Below, one piece after another: positions 32,144 through 43,611 of a DNA stretch of 64,000 nt. The stretch comes from Poteriospumella lacustris (lineage: Eukaryota > Sar > Chrysophyceae > Chromulinales > Dinobryaceae). The translations under genes and the position numbers were made by a program. The DNA lies in the NCBI GenBank assembly GCA_008000375.1, contig SMOI01000046.1, positions 79,157 to 143,156 of the forward strand, given 5' to 3'. How positions within the stretch are numbered: the stretch's first letter is position 1; every line of letters begins with the position of its first letter. The notes below the pieces were generated by a model. It was not told the DNA's origin. It saw only the letters and a program-made list of their open reading frames with translations, and did not search any database.

Positions 32144-34976
32144 TCACGGACTGATCTTCGCACAACAGCCCAGATAGGCACCGTCGTAGTTCGGACAGCA
32201 CTCGCCAGTCATGCCTATACCACACAACGCACAACGCACAACACACAGGCATCAGAACCGTTTCAACTCATCAAGTCACGTGACCAACAAACGTACCCAA
32301 GGCATCGCAGGCACTGTTGACTGCACACGCGCTCTTCAACGTCATGTTGCGCCCAGTGGCATTGGCGGTCGACACGGCGGCGAGGTCAAAATTGGTTTGT
32401 GGAGGTGGTCGTGAAGCCGCCCAAAAGAGCACATTGGCCCGTGAGTTGCCAGGTCCGAAGTTGGGCAACGACAACGCCAAGTCCCAGGCGGCGTTCTTGT
32501 CTAAAACTGCACGCACAAAAGGATCAAACGCCCGTCCGGACTGCAGGGTCGCCTCGGTGCGAACGGTGTACTTACTTGCAAGGTCAGCGAGGGTATATGC
32601 CCGCCATTCATCCATCGTGGATGTGCCGGTCTGACAACAGCCCAAGAACACGCCGTCGGTGGTAGGGCAACAAGCCCCATCCAGCCCCTGGGCCTTGCAC
32701 TGTGCGTTCGCACTACACACCGGATCGAGCGCCGGTGTCGCTTTCGCTCGAGCGGCTAACACAGGGAACTGTTGCTGTACGTAGCTGAGGTCAAACAGGG
32801 CAGCGGTCACCGGCGACAGCGGCATCCTACAGGTACACAGACAGACATAGACACGGGCACAGACAACATTGTCAGAGGACCAACTATCCTCCACCACCGA
32901 CCGCAGCGATACACGTACATGTTGATGCCGTGGACAAACTCGACGTCGTTACCAAACCACGTCGATGCCGTCACATCCAACGCGCCGATGTTTCCGACCA
33001 TTCGCATGGAGGCAAAGACACTGTCGTACAAATCATCGTTCTTCATGTGCCAATACGTTTGCGTCGCTTGGATTTCCATCGTCAGCATCAACTGCGCAAA
33101 TCGCTGCAATTCGGTGTTCCCCGTCGCAATGGCGAACAAAAACGCCCCGTAATACGCATTCACCGCCTACATGAATCGCTCGGCCTTTGTTAGCACACTG
33201 CGCCCTAACCTGCATGCACAGACACACCACATCGCGGTGACCTACCTCACTGGAGCTCTCCTGCCCCTTGCCATTGCCCTGTTGGAAGATACCACTCGCC
33301 CACGAGTGACCGTCAAACAAATCTTTGTGGCGGACAAACGGGAAATCTGTATCGGTCGCATCGGGGTTGCAGATATCCCGCACGAAGGTATCCAAAGCTG
33401 CTTTGTTCGCTTCGTAAAACGGCAGATCCAACTTGGCGAGCACCGCAATCGCATTCACGAAATACCCAAATTGGAAATGATGATCGTTGTACCATCCGGC
33501 ACCAAAATCGGCTACCATATCCGTCAAACCCTGCGCACTCACCAATCCACCGTATACTTTGTCATAGACCAGTGGTTCACTGTTCATTCCTTGTAACCAC
33601 GGGATAATCCATTGTTCCAAGTTCGACAAGGCTTGTTGTCGGGCATCCGTAATGCCCAAATTGTCTGCAATCAGGGCCAAGCGGGACATGCGTCCCACTT
33701 GCTTGCCAAAGGCGTAGATATCCCCGACCATCGTCGTGGGGGTCTTCGTTTCGTAGAAGAGATATTTGGCGATTTCTTCTAGTTGTGCGTTCGTGAGCTT
33801 GTCCTGCAGCGTGTAATACCACCCGACGTTCGTGAGGCTGTACGTCAACCGCAAGGAATCTCCTACGATGGGCTTCAGCTTGCCCTTGACACACCAGAGT
33901 GGGCTTAACGCTGCTTGTGCCTTTTTCGATTCTGGACTGTCGACGACCGCGGAGGGCAAGAGCGACACTTGGTGCGGTAGAGCCAACATCAGCAATGGCC
34001 CCGTACCCGCACAGACGTACGCAATAGTGACCACGGCTTGTCCTGGCGTTGGGTAGGAGATCGATACATTGCCTCCCACTGGATAACGTGGGGCGTACGA
34101 CATCAACAAATTGTACGCCGCATCGGCGTTCTGATTTGGCAACACGGCCACTCGCAGCACGCCCTTGATCGGTGCCGCCGCGGTCAGCGTGTTCTCTTTC
34201 CACGTGAAGATCACCGTTTCGGAGCAATAAACCAACCATTTCTCGTAGTTACCAAGTGTCACGATGTATTGTGTGCCTGGACTGTCCTTCATGACCTTCG
34301 CGTCGACCGAGACAATTTTCATCAAACCGGCACTGATGACGGGTGTCGCGTTCTCGTAATACAACGTCACAAACGGCGAACTTTTGACCAACAGCGCTTT
34401 GAATTTTCCGTTGTTCGCGGTTTTGTAGGCCATCGTCACGGAAACGTTGTCGTATGATTCGATGGCGCGGCCGATGTAACTCTGCGCCGCGGACAGCTGC
34501 AAATCGTACATGAAGATGTCGTAGATGGCTTCGGACGACACTGACCGCCGAAACGCTCCATAGGATACCTGTACGCCGATGTCGAGTGCTTTGACGCCGT
34601 AAGGATAAACGGCAATGGGCCCATCGCCATTTTTGATGGCTAAATTCGTCCAAAATGCCCCGGTCGGATACGGCTTTGACACTGCACCCCACAGCGGCGA
34701 TGGAGATTCACTGTGTGATCCAACTCGATATGGAATACTTTTACTCAGAGCTGATTGACCGAGACGCTGGAAATAGTGTCGATATCCTAAAGCGCTGACA
34801 ATTAGCATGGCGATTCCACATACGAAGCAAACGAGAGCATATTGACGAATGCTTTGGCTCTTCTTTTCATCAACCGAAGGTGAATCCTGCTCAGCATTGG
34901 GTGAGTTTTCAAGGTCTACGATTTTTGTATAACCCGATTTGGACATAATCGGCAACCGCGGAAGCTCCACGCTCAT
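32144..34976 (-). CDS. GH81 endo-1,3-beta-glucanase, membrane-anchored, with paired Cys-rich motifs
   Basis: Exons complement(join(32144..32214,32297..32826,32919..33166,33246..34976)) encode 859 residues. Residues about 45-67 are one hydrophobic helix after a polar N-terminus, so a type II membrane or uncleaved signal anchor is likely, with the enzyme outside. The GH81 domain shows PYPTGAFWTNLA, the catalytic region DHHFQFGYFVNAIAVLAKLD, HSWASGIFQQGNGKGQESSSEAVNAYYG and HGINMMPLSPVT. After it come two copies of a CxxxxxC...G..G.CCP..(D)G..LGCC motif, the second completed only by the 71-nt last exon. GH81 enzymes cut beta-1,3-glucan, the laminarin-type storage polymer of ochrophytes and a component of many cell walls. 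Confidence 0.93.
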
Positions 34977-35580
34977 GGTGTCGAGATAGCTCTGTCTCTT
35001 TCAAGCCAATCAGGAGAAACAAATCCAGTCCGACGTCCTATTCAATTACCCAAACATGCACGCTTGCAACAAATTCAACACAAGCTGCATCAATTTCAAT
35101 CACAGATTTGATTGGATTGGATTTCATGCCCGAAAACATTGCATCGAACTCGATGAAGGAAACCTCGTCACAGCAGAGCAGAGGCACAGCAGCAGCAGCA
35201 AACCGATGAAAATGCTATACCCAGACCAACCCAGAGTGACCACTGTGGAGTGTCTGGGCTGGGCATAGGGATAGCAGTGGGGCATCTCCCAGATTCGATT
35301 TGCGGCGCGGCGTCACCGCCGCTGCTGCGGTCAGCGCAGCGGTCGTCACTCACAACTGCCTGTTGTTGTGGAGAGTCGTTAATTCACCTTCTTGTGCCAT
35401 CGCTACTATAGTTTCACGCACTAGGCATCCACATTTTATGTGTTTGATACGTAGAAGCGTTCCTTCAAGTGAATCTCTCTTTCCTTTCAGGAATAATTTC
35501 TCATCTTTCTTTTCATTTTTCGTGATCGGTTCTCGACCACTTGCGTCTCTCACGTGAATTGATTGGACGGACAACACTGG
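34977..35580. promoter_or_regulatory. Divergent intergenic region between GH81 and PH-PP2C
   Basis: 604 bp. It includes a CAG/GCA microsatellite at 35183-35201. No other element recognised; role inferred from orientation. Confidence 0.35.
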
Positions 35581-38262
35581 ATGAAATCGAATCTCAATTT
35601 CGACAGTAAGTCTAGGACTATGTTTTCCCCGTCGTTATCTCGATTTCATTAAAAAGCTATTTCAAGTAGATTCCTTCCCACCTGGGCCAGGTGGGGCATT
35701 ATCACGTCAGCTGTCGAAGAGTTTGCAGCAAGACGCGTCCATGCAATACTACCATACGGTATTTAGGTAAGTTTGATTGAGAAACGCCTTTTTTAAAATC
35801 ACGATTTCTTATTCGTTCATCTGTTGCAGTGCAAATAATAAACAAACGGGCCACTTGGACTTGAGAATTTCCGGTGATCGCCCCGGGCCGTGGGTGAAAA
35901 AATGGTTTACCTTTGAAGATGGTAGCTTGAATTTCGCCGAGAGCCCTTTCTCGAAACAAGACGAATATCAAACCATCAGTATGGAGCGAGTGATCAGTTT
36001 ACGGGCAGATGTAAGTGAGCCATTACCCCCTCTGGATCAGAAATGTTTATGTTCACGCTGACTGACCACCGTTCGTCCTGTAGAGTAATCCGAAATGCCC
36101 GGTTATCACAGTCACGACATTGGACGGTACTTTCTTTTTGAAAGCACCAGATCTCGATCAGATGCGCCAATGGTTGTTTTCGTTCCAAAAGTCAGTGGCG
36201 CTGGTGATCACGAAATTGTTGTACAAACGTCAACGAGGCTACCAGGAAGACAGTCGAATCTGGGGCAGTGCCTTAGGGGATGCAGATGGTGAAGGAATGG
36301 ACTTAGCACGTTCTCAAATGCGTTCAGCGGGCGGTGGAGGGTTGAAGCGTGGTGCGCTCGTGTTGGATGGACCTGACCGTTCGCAGTACGGGTCGAGTGT
36401 ACCGTCACCCACCTCACCGTTCATGCGCAAGACATCCCAACAACAAATGAATGAAACCATCCCTGCCTCTTGGAACGATGATGATGCACGCGATTCTCCC
36501 AATCGCCAAGCGTATTCGCTGTCCTCGTCGCGTATGATGGCGGTCTCCCCCGCCATTCCCATTGGTATGGGTCAACTGATGCGGGAAGTCACGAAAACCA
36601 ACTTAGCCTCGAGTTACAAGGAAGAAACCGCGGCTCCGATTAACACCTACCTGCGACGAAACAGTCATTCGAACATGCATCACCGTCCATCGGGTGATTA
36701 CGGCGGCGACGATGACGACGTCGATGACCAAGCGTACGACATCGGTGAGGGTCGCGGTGGGAGCCGTGACGAAGACGATGAAGATGGGTCCCGCGGTAGT
36801 GGTGGTGGGTCTGACGATGATGATATGATGTTTGATATGGATGAAAACGTCGAGGAGCGTGAAGAAGCTCGCCACCACCACCAGCAGCATCATCAGCAGC
36901 AGCACGCGCTGAACAACTCGAACATCTCTGGTGTGAGCTATGACAATCAAAGTGGTGGCTATATGAATCGTTCTCGTAAACCTACGACCGGTGGATCCAG
37001 TGTCGCCACGTCGTTGTCGTCGACACGAAGTGGCGGGGGATTGGCCAGTGACATTTCTCGATTGGTGGCCCATGCGGGACATTCGTATTTGTCGTGGTCC
37101 TGTGGAAGCTTCAGCGACACCGGCGTACGCGACAAGAACGAAGATCGCTATGTCCAAGAGCCATGTGTCTTGAAATCCGCCGAGGAGAAAGCCCGTGACG
37201 TGGATGCCTTGTTCTACGGCGGCGGTGATCCGGGTAGCTGTGGCTATTTCGCGGTCTACGATGGGCACGGCGGCGATGAAGCCTCGCAGTATTTGACCCA
37301 AGAGTTGCATCAACGTCTCGTGCGTCATGAATTGTTCCATACGAACACCGAAGAAGCCGTGATGGACGTGTGCCGAGCCATCGACAAGGATTTCTTGGTA
37401 AGTGACCTGCTGTTCGCTGCGTGTCTGTGACGTGTGACGCGATGGGGCTGACGTACGTGTATGGCATGCGTTTGTGTCTGTGTCTGTGTGACGGTGATAT
37501 AGGGTCTCTGTGCGCGGTTACGTAAAGGCAGCGGAACGACGGCCCTGGGCGCGATCTTGCTCGGCTCGCGACTGGTTGTCTTCAACATCGGCGACAGCAT
37601 GGCCGTGCTCTGCTCGGGTGGCATTGCCATTGAAATGAGCAACTCCCATAAACCCGGTCGTGCCGATGAAGCCGAGCGTATCGCCCAGGCGAACGGATGG
37701 ATCACCGAGGAGAAGGAATTGCTGATGGGTCGGTTGCACCGAATGGATTTGAACGACCCTGTCGCGGTCAGTCGCGCACAGAACATGCAATGGACCACCA
37801 TCCATCGTGTCTGTGGAGAGATCTCCGTCTCTCGGTCGATTGGAGACCCCGATTACAAGAATCTCGTGCCAGGCATGAAACAAGAAGATTGGTACTTCCG
37901 TTGGCCGGAGGGCCACTCGCAGGTCCTCGAGGCAGATCTCCTGATCCCCGATCCCGAGTGCAAAGTCCATGAAATCACCGCCAGCGACGAGTTCTTGGTG
38001 CTCGCCTCCGACGGGTTGTGGGACGTGGTCATGCCCGTCGATGCCGTGAAGATCATCCAGTACGCGCTACCTCTGCCTCTGTCTCTGTCTCTGCTCTTGC
38101 TCATCGTGTGTACTGTGTGTCGCTGTTGCCTGTAGGAGCGCCTTCCAAGAGAACCGATCGGCCGAAGATGCCGCCGAGGAGTTGTGCGACTTGGCGATTC
38201 GTTTGGGCAGCAGTGACAACGTGACGGTGGTCATTGTGCGGTTCCTGCACCACAAGTCGTAG
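35581..38262 (+). CDS. PH domain-PP2C protein phosphatase
   Basis: Six exons (35581..35605, 35667..35766, 35830..36010, 36084..37397, 37503..38059, 38136..38262) encode 767 residues. The 25-nt first exon is inferred from phase-compatible splice sites. Residues about 45-140 form a PH domain (GHLDLRISG, PWVKKWFTFEDGSLNF, LKAPDLDQMRQWLFSFQ). Next is a 250-residue disordered region with acidic and His/Gln-rich runs. Residues about 400-765 are the PP2C/PPM phosphatase: GVRDKNEDRY, FAVYDGHGGDEAS, SGTTALGAILL, VFNIGDSMAVL, SVSRSIGDPDYK, LVLASDGLWDVV and SSDNVTVV, with all metal-binding aspartates present. It should dephosphorylate Ser/Thr and be recruited to membranes by the PH domain. The final exon restores the C-terminal DNVT motif. 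Confidence 0.92.
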
Positions 38263-39486
38263 GGAGACCCCTCTGTCGCTTGTTGGCGGGTGTTACACCA
38301 CTGCCATTCGCTACCTCGCCCCCTCCCCCGTCTTCCCGCTTCCTTTCTCTTTCCCTCTGGATAGCCAATAGAACGTTTATTAGTTGCTGCCCCCCCCCCC
38401 GACCGGCCACGGCTGCTGTCCTCATCGACGACCCGCCGTCCCTTTGCAGAGGGTTAAAGGCGGGAGGCGGGCAGTGGTGGATCTCTTTTGTGGGCTGCAC
38501 ACGACCGTCATCGTTGGCGTCGTCGGCGTCGCCACATCGTCATTGCCGCCTCGCCCCCTCCCCCACCCCCGCCGCCGCTCATTGTCATCACCCCGTGCCG
38601 CCCTCGTCGTTTGCAGCGGCACACCCTCAGATGTGGCGTGGCGGTTGGCGGAAGGGCTTGTTTTTCGTTTATTTTCGTTTCGTCGACGGCGGGACGTGTC
38701 TGTCCGTCTGTTTGTTTGTCGTCTGTGTACCGTGCGGGGTCTCGTTGTCTGTTTTGTTTTGAGTTTTGTCGTTGTTTTCTTTTGTCCATCGCCCCGCTCT
38801 CTGTGTGCCGCTCTGTGTGCCGCTCTGTGTGCCGCTCTGTGTACCGCTGTCTCTGTATCATCCCCTCCCCCGTCTCTCTCGCGCTGCAGGATCACAACCG
38901 TGACTCGTTGTGAGAGTCCTCTCGCGACAGACGCTCGTGCCCCCCGCCTTCTCTATTCATGTCGCCGCCGGGACGCCGCCCCCTCCTTCCTCTCCTCGGT
39001 CCTCTCCCCCTATCACCTGCGTACACGTACATACATAGATCCTCGTAGTTTGAACCTGTCTCCCTCTGCACCTCGTCCTCCTCCTCCGGCCACTGCCGCC
39101 GGTCTACGCGTCGTGTCGCGTTTATTCCTCGCGATGCGGCCGATTGACGTTCGGTGGGCTTCTGTATCAGCGTCACGGGGCCCCGGAGTTGTCGTTGTGA
39201 GAGATACGACAAGGTCCTCGACCACAACGCACTCCCCTCCAGCACACACCTCGCACCGAGTGAGTGCCGTGGTCTGAGCGCCTGGCGATTCGTTTCTTTC
39301 TCGGCCGCGGTTGTGTCGAGCTGTCGGGTGGGTGGGGGAGGGGGAGGCGGGCCCGAATGTGTAACCTACATTACCATCATTCAACTCGTCGCCGCGGTGC
39401 GGTTGTTGTGGTTGTTGTTGTTGCTATTGGTAGCGTGTCAAATGATGTGAGCAGTTAAAGGGGGGGGGGTTACGGCTGCGACGGTG
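38263..39486. other. Long convergent, pyrimidine-rich intergenic region with 12-mer tandem repeat
   Basis: 1.22 kb between the PP2C and PFK 3' ends. The plus strand is C/T-rich (CCTCCCCC, CTCTGTGT words). A 12-bp unit CTCTGTGTGCCG is repeated about four to five times at 38797-38847. A 297-residue plus ORF (38384-39277) is Arg/Ser/Pro-biased and treated as chance. Confidence 0.6.
38797..38847. repeat. 12-bp tandem repeat (CTCTGTGTGCCG)n
   Basis: About four near-identical copies in a row, the last reading GTACCG instead of GTGCCG. Confidence 0.85.
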
Positions 39487-41330
39487 TTAGACCATCGTAC
39501 GGTCGTTGACCGTGCAGACCGACGCATCAAAGGTCGGCTCTTGCTTCGGCTGCAACGTCATGGCCAAGACACGTTCCCACGTGCGTCCCAGGGGGTCCAT
39601 CACACGAGGAGACGTCGCCACCAGACGCGGGATCGGGATGTACACGACGCGGTTGTTCACCAATCCCGTCGAAAAGGCCGTGTATCCGGCCATGGCGCCG
39701 TGTACACTGTTCTGGGCCAACAACATGCAATAGAGCGAGTCGCTCGCATTCGCGGGAACGGACCTGTTACGACACACAACAACGACAACGACAACGACAC
39801 AGCGGAGGTGAGTGAACACCGGTCACAGGGCACAGGGCAGCACACCAGACGCTACAGGAACGTACCGAATCATGTACGAAGGGTCGATGTACTTCACCGT
39901 CGCTTCGACGCCTTGAGCACGGAAATGCCGGACGATTTCGGTCTTCAAGAACTCGCCGATGGGCGGCAACTTGCGGTTGCCACCCGCGTCGGTCTCTGCA
40001 CTTTTGCCCAACAATTCTTCCCCGGCGCCTTCCGCCACCACGACCACCGCATGGCCTTGTTTACGGACACGTTCCATCAAGAACGGCAAGCACCCGTTGG
40101 GTCCATCCAAATCGATGTTCACTTCGGGGACCAAACACAAGTCGACGTCCCCCGAGGCCAACGTCGCATGCGTCGCAATGAAACCTGACGAACGACCCAT
40201 CAACTTCACCACACCAATGCCATTCGGCATGTTACAACGGGCTTCAATCTTCGCCGACATAATCGCGGCTTGGGCGGCTTCCACCGACGTCGTAAACCCA
40301 AACGAACGGTCGATGATATCGACGTCGTTGTCGATCGTCTTGGGAATACCGGCGACCGCGATGTTCAATTGACGTTTGATGCATTCTTCAGCCAGCGCAT
40401 TGGCACCCCGATGCGTACCATCACCCCCAATGATATAGATCTGGTTGATGCCGTGTTTCAACAGGAACTTGATAATGATGTCCTTGTCAAAGCCCCCGCG
40501 TGCCGAGGCGAGAATGGTACCGCCCTGATGATGGATATCGGCGACTTTCTCCAGCGTCAATATTTCCGGTTCATAGCCTGCTTTGTCATGGAAACCTAAG
40601 AAACCACCTTTGATCCCGTAGATGGTATCGACGTGATACAGGTTGACCAAGGCCCGTACCAACTCACGGACGACGTTGTTCAACCCAGGACACAAGCCAC
40701 CACACGTCACAATGGCGGCTTTGACTTCGGTGGGATTGAAATGTAACGTCGAACGAGGTCCTGCACGAATGAAGGCATCGGTGGAGCCCCGTCCTTTGTA
40801 TTTGCGTACGATGTCGTTGATGATGAAGTCTTCCTTGCCGATCATTTTGTTGTAGGCTTGTGGGCGAAAGACCGATGAACTCACATCATTGGCGATTTCA
40901 GAAGAAGGGAAATCATTGCGCAAGTTGCGGATTTCATGAATGTAAATCTCGTCAATCGCCGCCCTGCAGGATGCACAGTAGGAACACACAAGAGAAGAGT
41001 TTCGCATCAGAAAACCCGTCGCAAGCAAACGCGCAATCAATAGCATCAACGAAGGACTTACCCAGCCAGGCGATTTCCCTTAATCGAAGCAGAATCACCC
41101 AACATTGACACATTCATCGACGGTTGGCGTGTCATTCGCACCGCCGCCGGTGGATCCACTTTTCGTGGTTGTTCACGGGTCTCTTTCTCACTGACTCGTT
41201 CTTGCAATAGACATCGTTCCTTGCGATGCTGACACGCACAATAAGAAATGACGGAGAAAGCTACCGATGCACTGAAGAAAAAGAAGAAACCAGCCGCACC
41301 GTTGCTACCCGTTGACGAGGAGGCGCTCAT
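39487..41330 (-). CDS. Plant-type phosphofructokinase with N-terminal membrane segment
   Basis: Exons complement(join(39487..39763,39866..40963,41062..41330)) encode 547 residues. The catalytic core matches plant-type PFK: IVTCGGLCPGLNNVVREL, GGDGTHRGA, AGIPKTIDND, GFTTSVEAAQAAI, KLMGRSSGFIA, EGAGEELLG and YMIRSVPANASDSLYC. The Gly of GGDGT with the Lys of PKTIDND is the combination seen in plant ATP-dependent PFKs; pyrophosphate enzymes have Asp at the first position. ATP use is therefore more likely, but not proven. The first exon is unusual: after 13 residues comes a hydrophobic stretch (AAGFFFFFSASVAFSVISYCAC) and then a basic region, suggesting a membrane anchor or signal. The enzyme makes fructose 1,6-bisphosphate in glycolysis. 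Confidence 0.93.
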
Positions 41331-41944
41331 GATGGCAGTCGGGTCAAAATCGTTGTCCTGATCGCGGGACGGACACAATCAACAAGGGAAAGATAACTCG
41401 AAGAAGTCACTGCAGAAAACAGGATATGCTCCGTCGCAATTCCTTATCCTTCCGGTTGTTTGTGTTGGTTGAAGATCAGCGTTGCGTAGGACTGCGGCGG
41501 TGCACGAGGCGGAAGAAGATGCAAGTATTTTCGACACAGACCGACACAAACCCGACTTTGGGACTCTGGGAATGAATTAGTGAGAAGAAGCGACGACAGT
41601 GGACTCGTTAGCGTAGTCTGTGTCTGTGGCTGTGTCTGTGGCTGTGTCGTTTCTATTGGTGTGTATTGTTATGGGACTGATAGTTATCGTTATCATTACA
41701 TGTCTGGAAGACTGACACGCCACGAGGATTACACTACTATGCGAAACGAAGTCGACGAAAAGTGAGTGGTGGACCAAAAGGCAGCACAGAAGCTGCAGCA
41801 AAATGATGAAGACTTCAATTGAAAGGCGGACAGGAAGATTGTGCTGATATACCGAGATCCATACAGACAATTGGAACACGACAAACGCAGCGGCCAGCAC
41901 ACAATGCAGCACTACAGAATTGTAGTGTTCACGTTGCAACTCTA
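41331..41944. other. Intergenic spacer between PFK and the proteasome subunit
   Basis: Upstream of PFK and downstream of the proteasome gene, both minus. It contains a short GTCTGTGGCTGT tandem repeat at about 41620-41648. Nothing else recognised. Confidence 0.5.
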
Positions 41945-42835
41945 TCATCCGCCATTCTTCATGAGTCCATCCTCCATGCTTCGTGGACGCTGAATTTCAG
42001 GAAGCCGTAACTCTTCTCTCCACTGTCGCACTTTACCGTGGTTGCCCTCAATGCAACACAAATCAACATGAGACCCCGACCCCAGATCGTTCAATATTCC
42101 TGCCTGGACCGCCTTTCTGACCACCATTGTTGCTTCTTCAATAGACATGTCTAATGAAGTACCTGATTTATCCATCTTGTATTGGTGGCAGGAGTTCTCT
42201 AAGACGGCTAGTGCGTCCAACGACCCGCTCCCTAGGGAGGCGAATGGAAGGCGAACAGGTGTGCCAGTCTCTTCAATCTGATACAGTTGCGCACCTCGCC
42301 GATCTACGCCACCAAGCAAGAACACTGCGCTGGGCGGTTTCCCGCGCCCATTCACGACTTTTGACAATGATTTCATGATCGATTCCACTGCGACCCGGAC
42401 ACTGCCCAATTCTTGAAAATCGCCCGCCGCGTGATTCTCAATATCATCCAGAGCAACAACCCTTTGTGCTTCATTGCACAGGTATTCACAGTCGGCTGAA
42501 GTTCCTGCGGCGCAACATCGAATCGACGGAGCGATGTAATGCATTTTCAGAACGTCCTTGTCCATCACCACAGACCCACCAGTGGAACGTGTATCACTGC
42601 CAAGAACAACACCGTCGCGGCAACAAATCCCAACAATAGTAGTTCCAGTTGATGTATAGGGGAAAGATATGAGTTTCTTTGCTTTGGAACGAGAGCTTAA
42701 TGCTCTCGTACCAAGTGTGAAGTCTCCAAAGTGACCGTCGAACCTTTCCACGGCTGTAGAACCCCATAAGAGCAGCAAAATGCACCCGCTGCGACATAGA
42801 AAATTGATCCATATCATCATATTGACATGAATCAC
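41945..42835 (-). CDS. Proteasome beta2-type subunit with an N-terminal signal peptide-like sequence
   Basis: Single exon, 296 residues. The mature domain starts at Thr65 (STG|TTIVGI) and keeps the catalytic set of active beta subunits: Thr1, Asp17 (GSDTRS), Lys33 (DVLKMH), the GSGS loops and NDLGSGSHVDLC. Similarity to beta2 (trypsin-like, PSMB7) is clear from RCCAAGTSADCEYL and LGGVDRRGAQLYQI. The 64-residue N-terminus is odd. MMIWINFLCRSGCILLLLWGSTA looks like an ER signal peptide, whereas beta2 propeptides are normally polar. The residue after the predicted cut is Val, not Phe. In a heterokont alga this could mean delivery to the periplastid compartment or ER, but it could also be a lineage-specific propeptide. 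The C-terminal arm is shorter than in human beta2. Confidence 0.88.
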   Translation of the reverse strand: MIHVNMMIWINFLCRSGCILLLLWGSTAVERFDGHFGDFTLGTRALSSRSKAKKLISFPYTSTGTTIVGICCRDGVVLGSDTRSTGGSVVMDKDVLKMHYIAPSIRCCAAGTSADCEYLCNEAQRVVALDDIENHAAGDFQELGSVRVAVESIMKSLSKVVNGRGKPPSAVFLLGGVDRRGAQLYQIEETGTPVRLPFASLGSGSLDALAVLENSCHQYKMDKSGTSLDMSIEEATMVVRKAVQAGILNDLGSGSHVDLCCIEGNHGKVRQWREELRLPEIQRPRSMEDGLMKNGG

Positions 42836-43057
42836 TCAGTAAAGCAAGAGATATACGTTGAAATGTGACTTTCAGTGCCCATTCAATCAAGGAGCCCGCC
42901 CATGAGTTGATCGTCATCATCGTCGTGGACAGAGTTGGTATCTTGTACATATTGCCAGACTCCATACACCATAAATGAATCGATATCCAGCCACAACAGT
43001 TGTACGTGAAGTAGAGAAGATAGTTCTGCTATAATTTACAATGTTCGTCCAGTTTGA

Positions 43058-43570
43058 CTATCTGAAGGTAATGGGTATGCATGATAGTTCTGGATCATTG
43101 AGATTGCACAGCACAATCGTTCCCGTCGAGCGGAACTCCGGCACCGAAATGACCCGTACCCGACGGTCGGGGCCGATGCCGTCGTGGACGGTGACCAACT
43201 CAGAAGCGTATCCGGGCTATACAACAACGAAAAAAGTATCAATCAGCCATGTGTCGCTAAAAAAGAGTCCCAACTAGAGATGCCATCATAACTCACCTGA
43301 TTACCCGCAAACAATACTTGGGGCATGTTGCGGTCGGTCAAGATGTACGGGTCTCGATCGGCGAAGGGATAGGAAGGCAACGTATCGGGGGCCGTCGGAC
43401 ACAGGTGACCCCATTCCAGCGTCTTCTTTAAGACATCCAGCCGGCGTGTCGCTGATTGGAAGTCGACCTTCAAACGCTTGGGCTTTGGGTCCACTTCAAC
43501 TGCTGCCTCCTCGTCCACTGCGCTATCGACAACCATTGGCGTGTCGCCGTCGACTTCTTCCGTCTCCGGC

Positions 43571-43611
<41 letters not shown>

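Noticed and set aside
38384-39277. 297-codon plus-strand ORF between PP2C and PFK
   Set aside because: Composition is Arg/Ser/Pro/Cys-biased, it overlaps tandem repeats and has no domain; it arises from pyrimidine-rich DNA.
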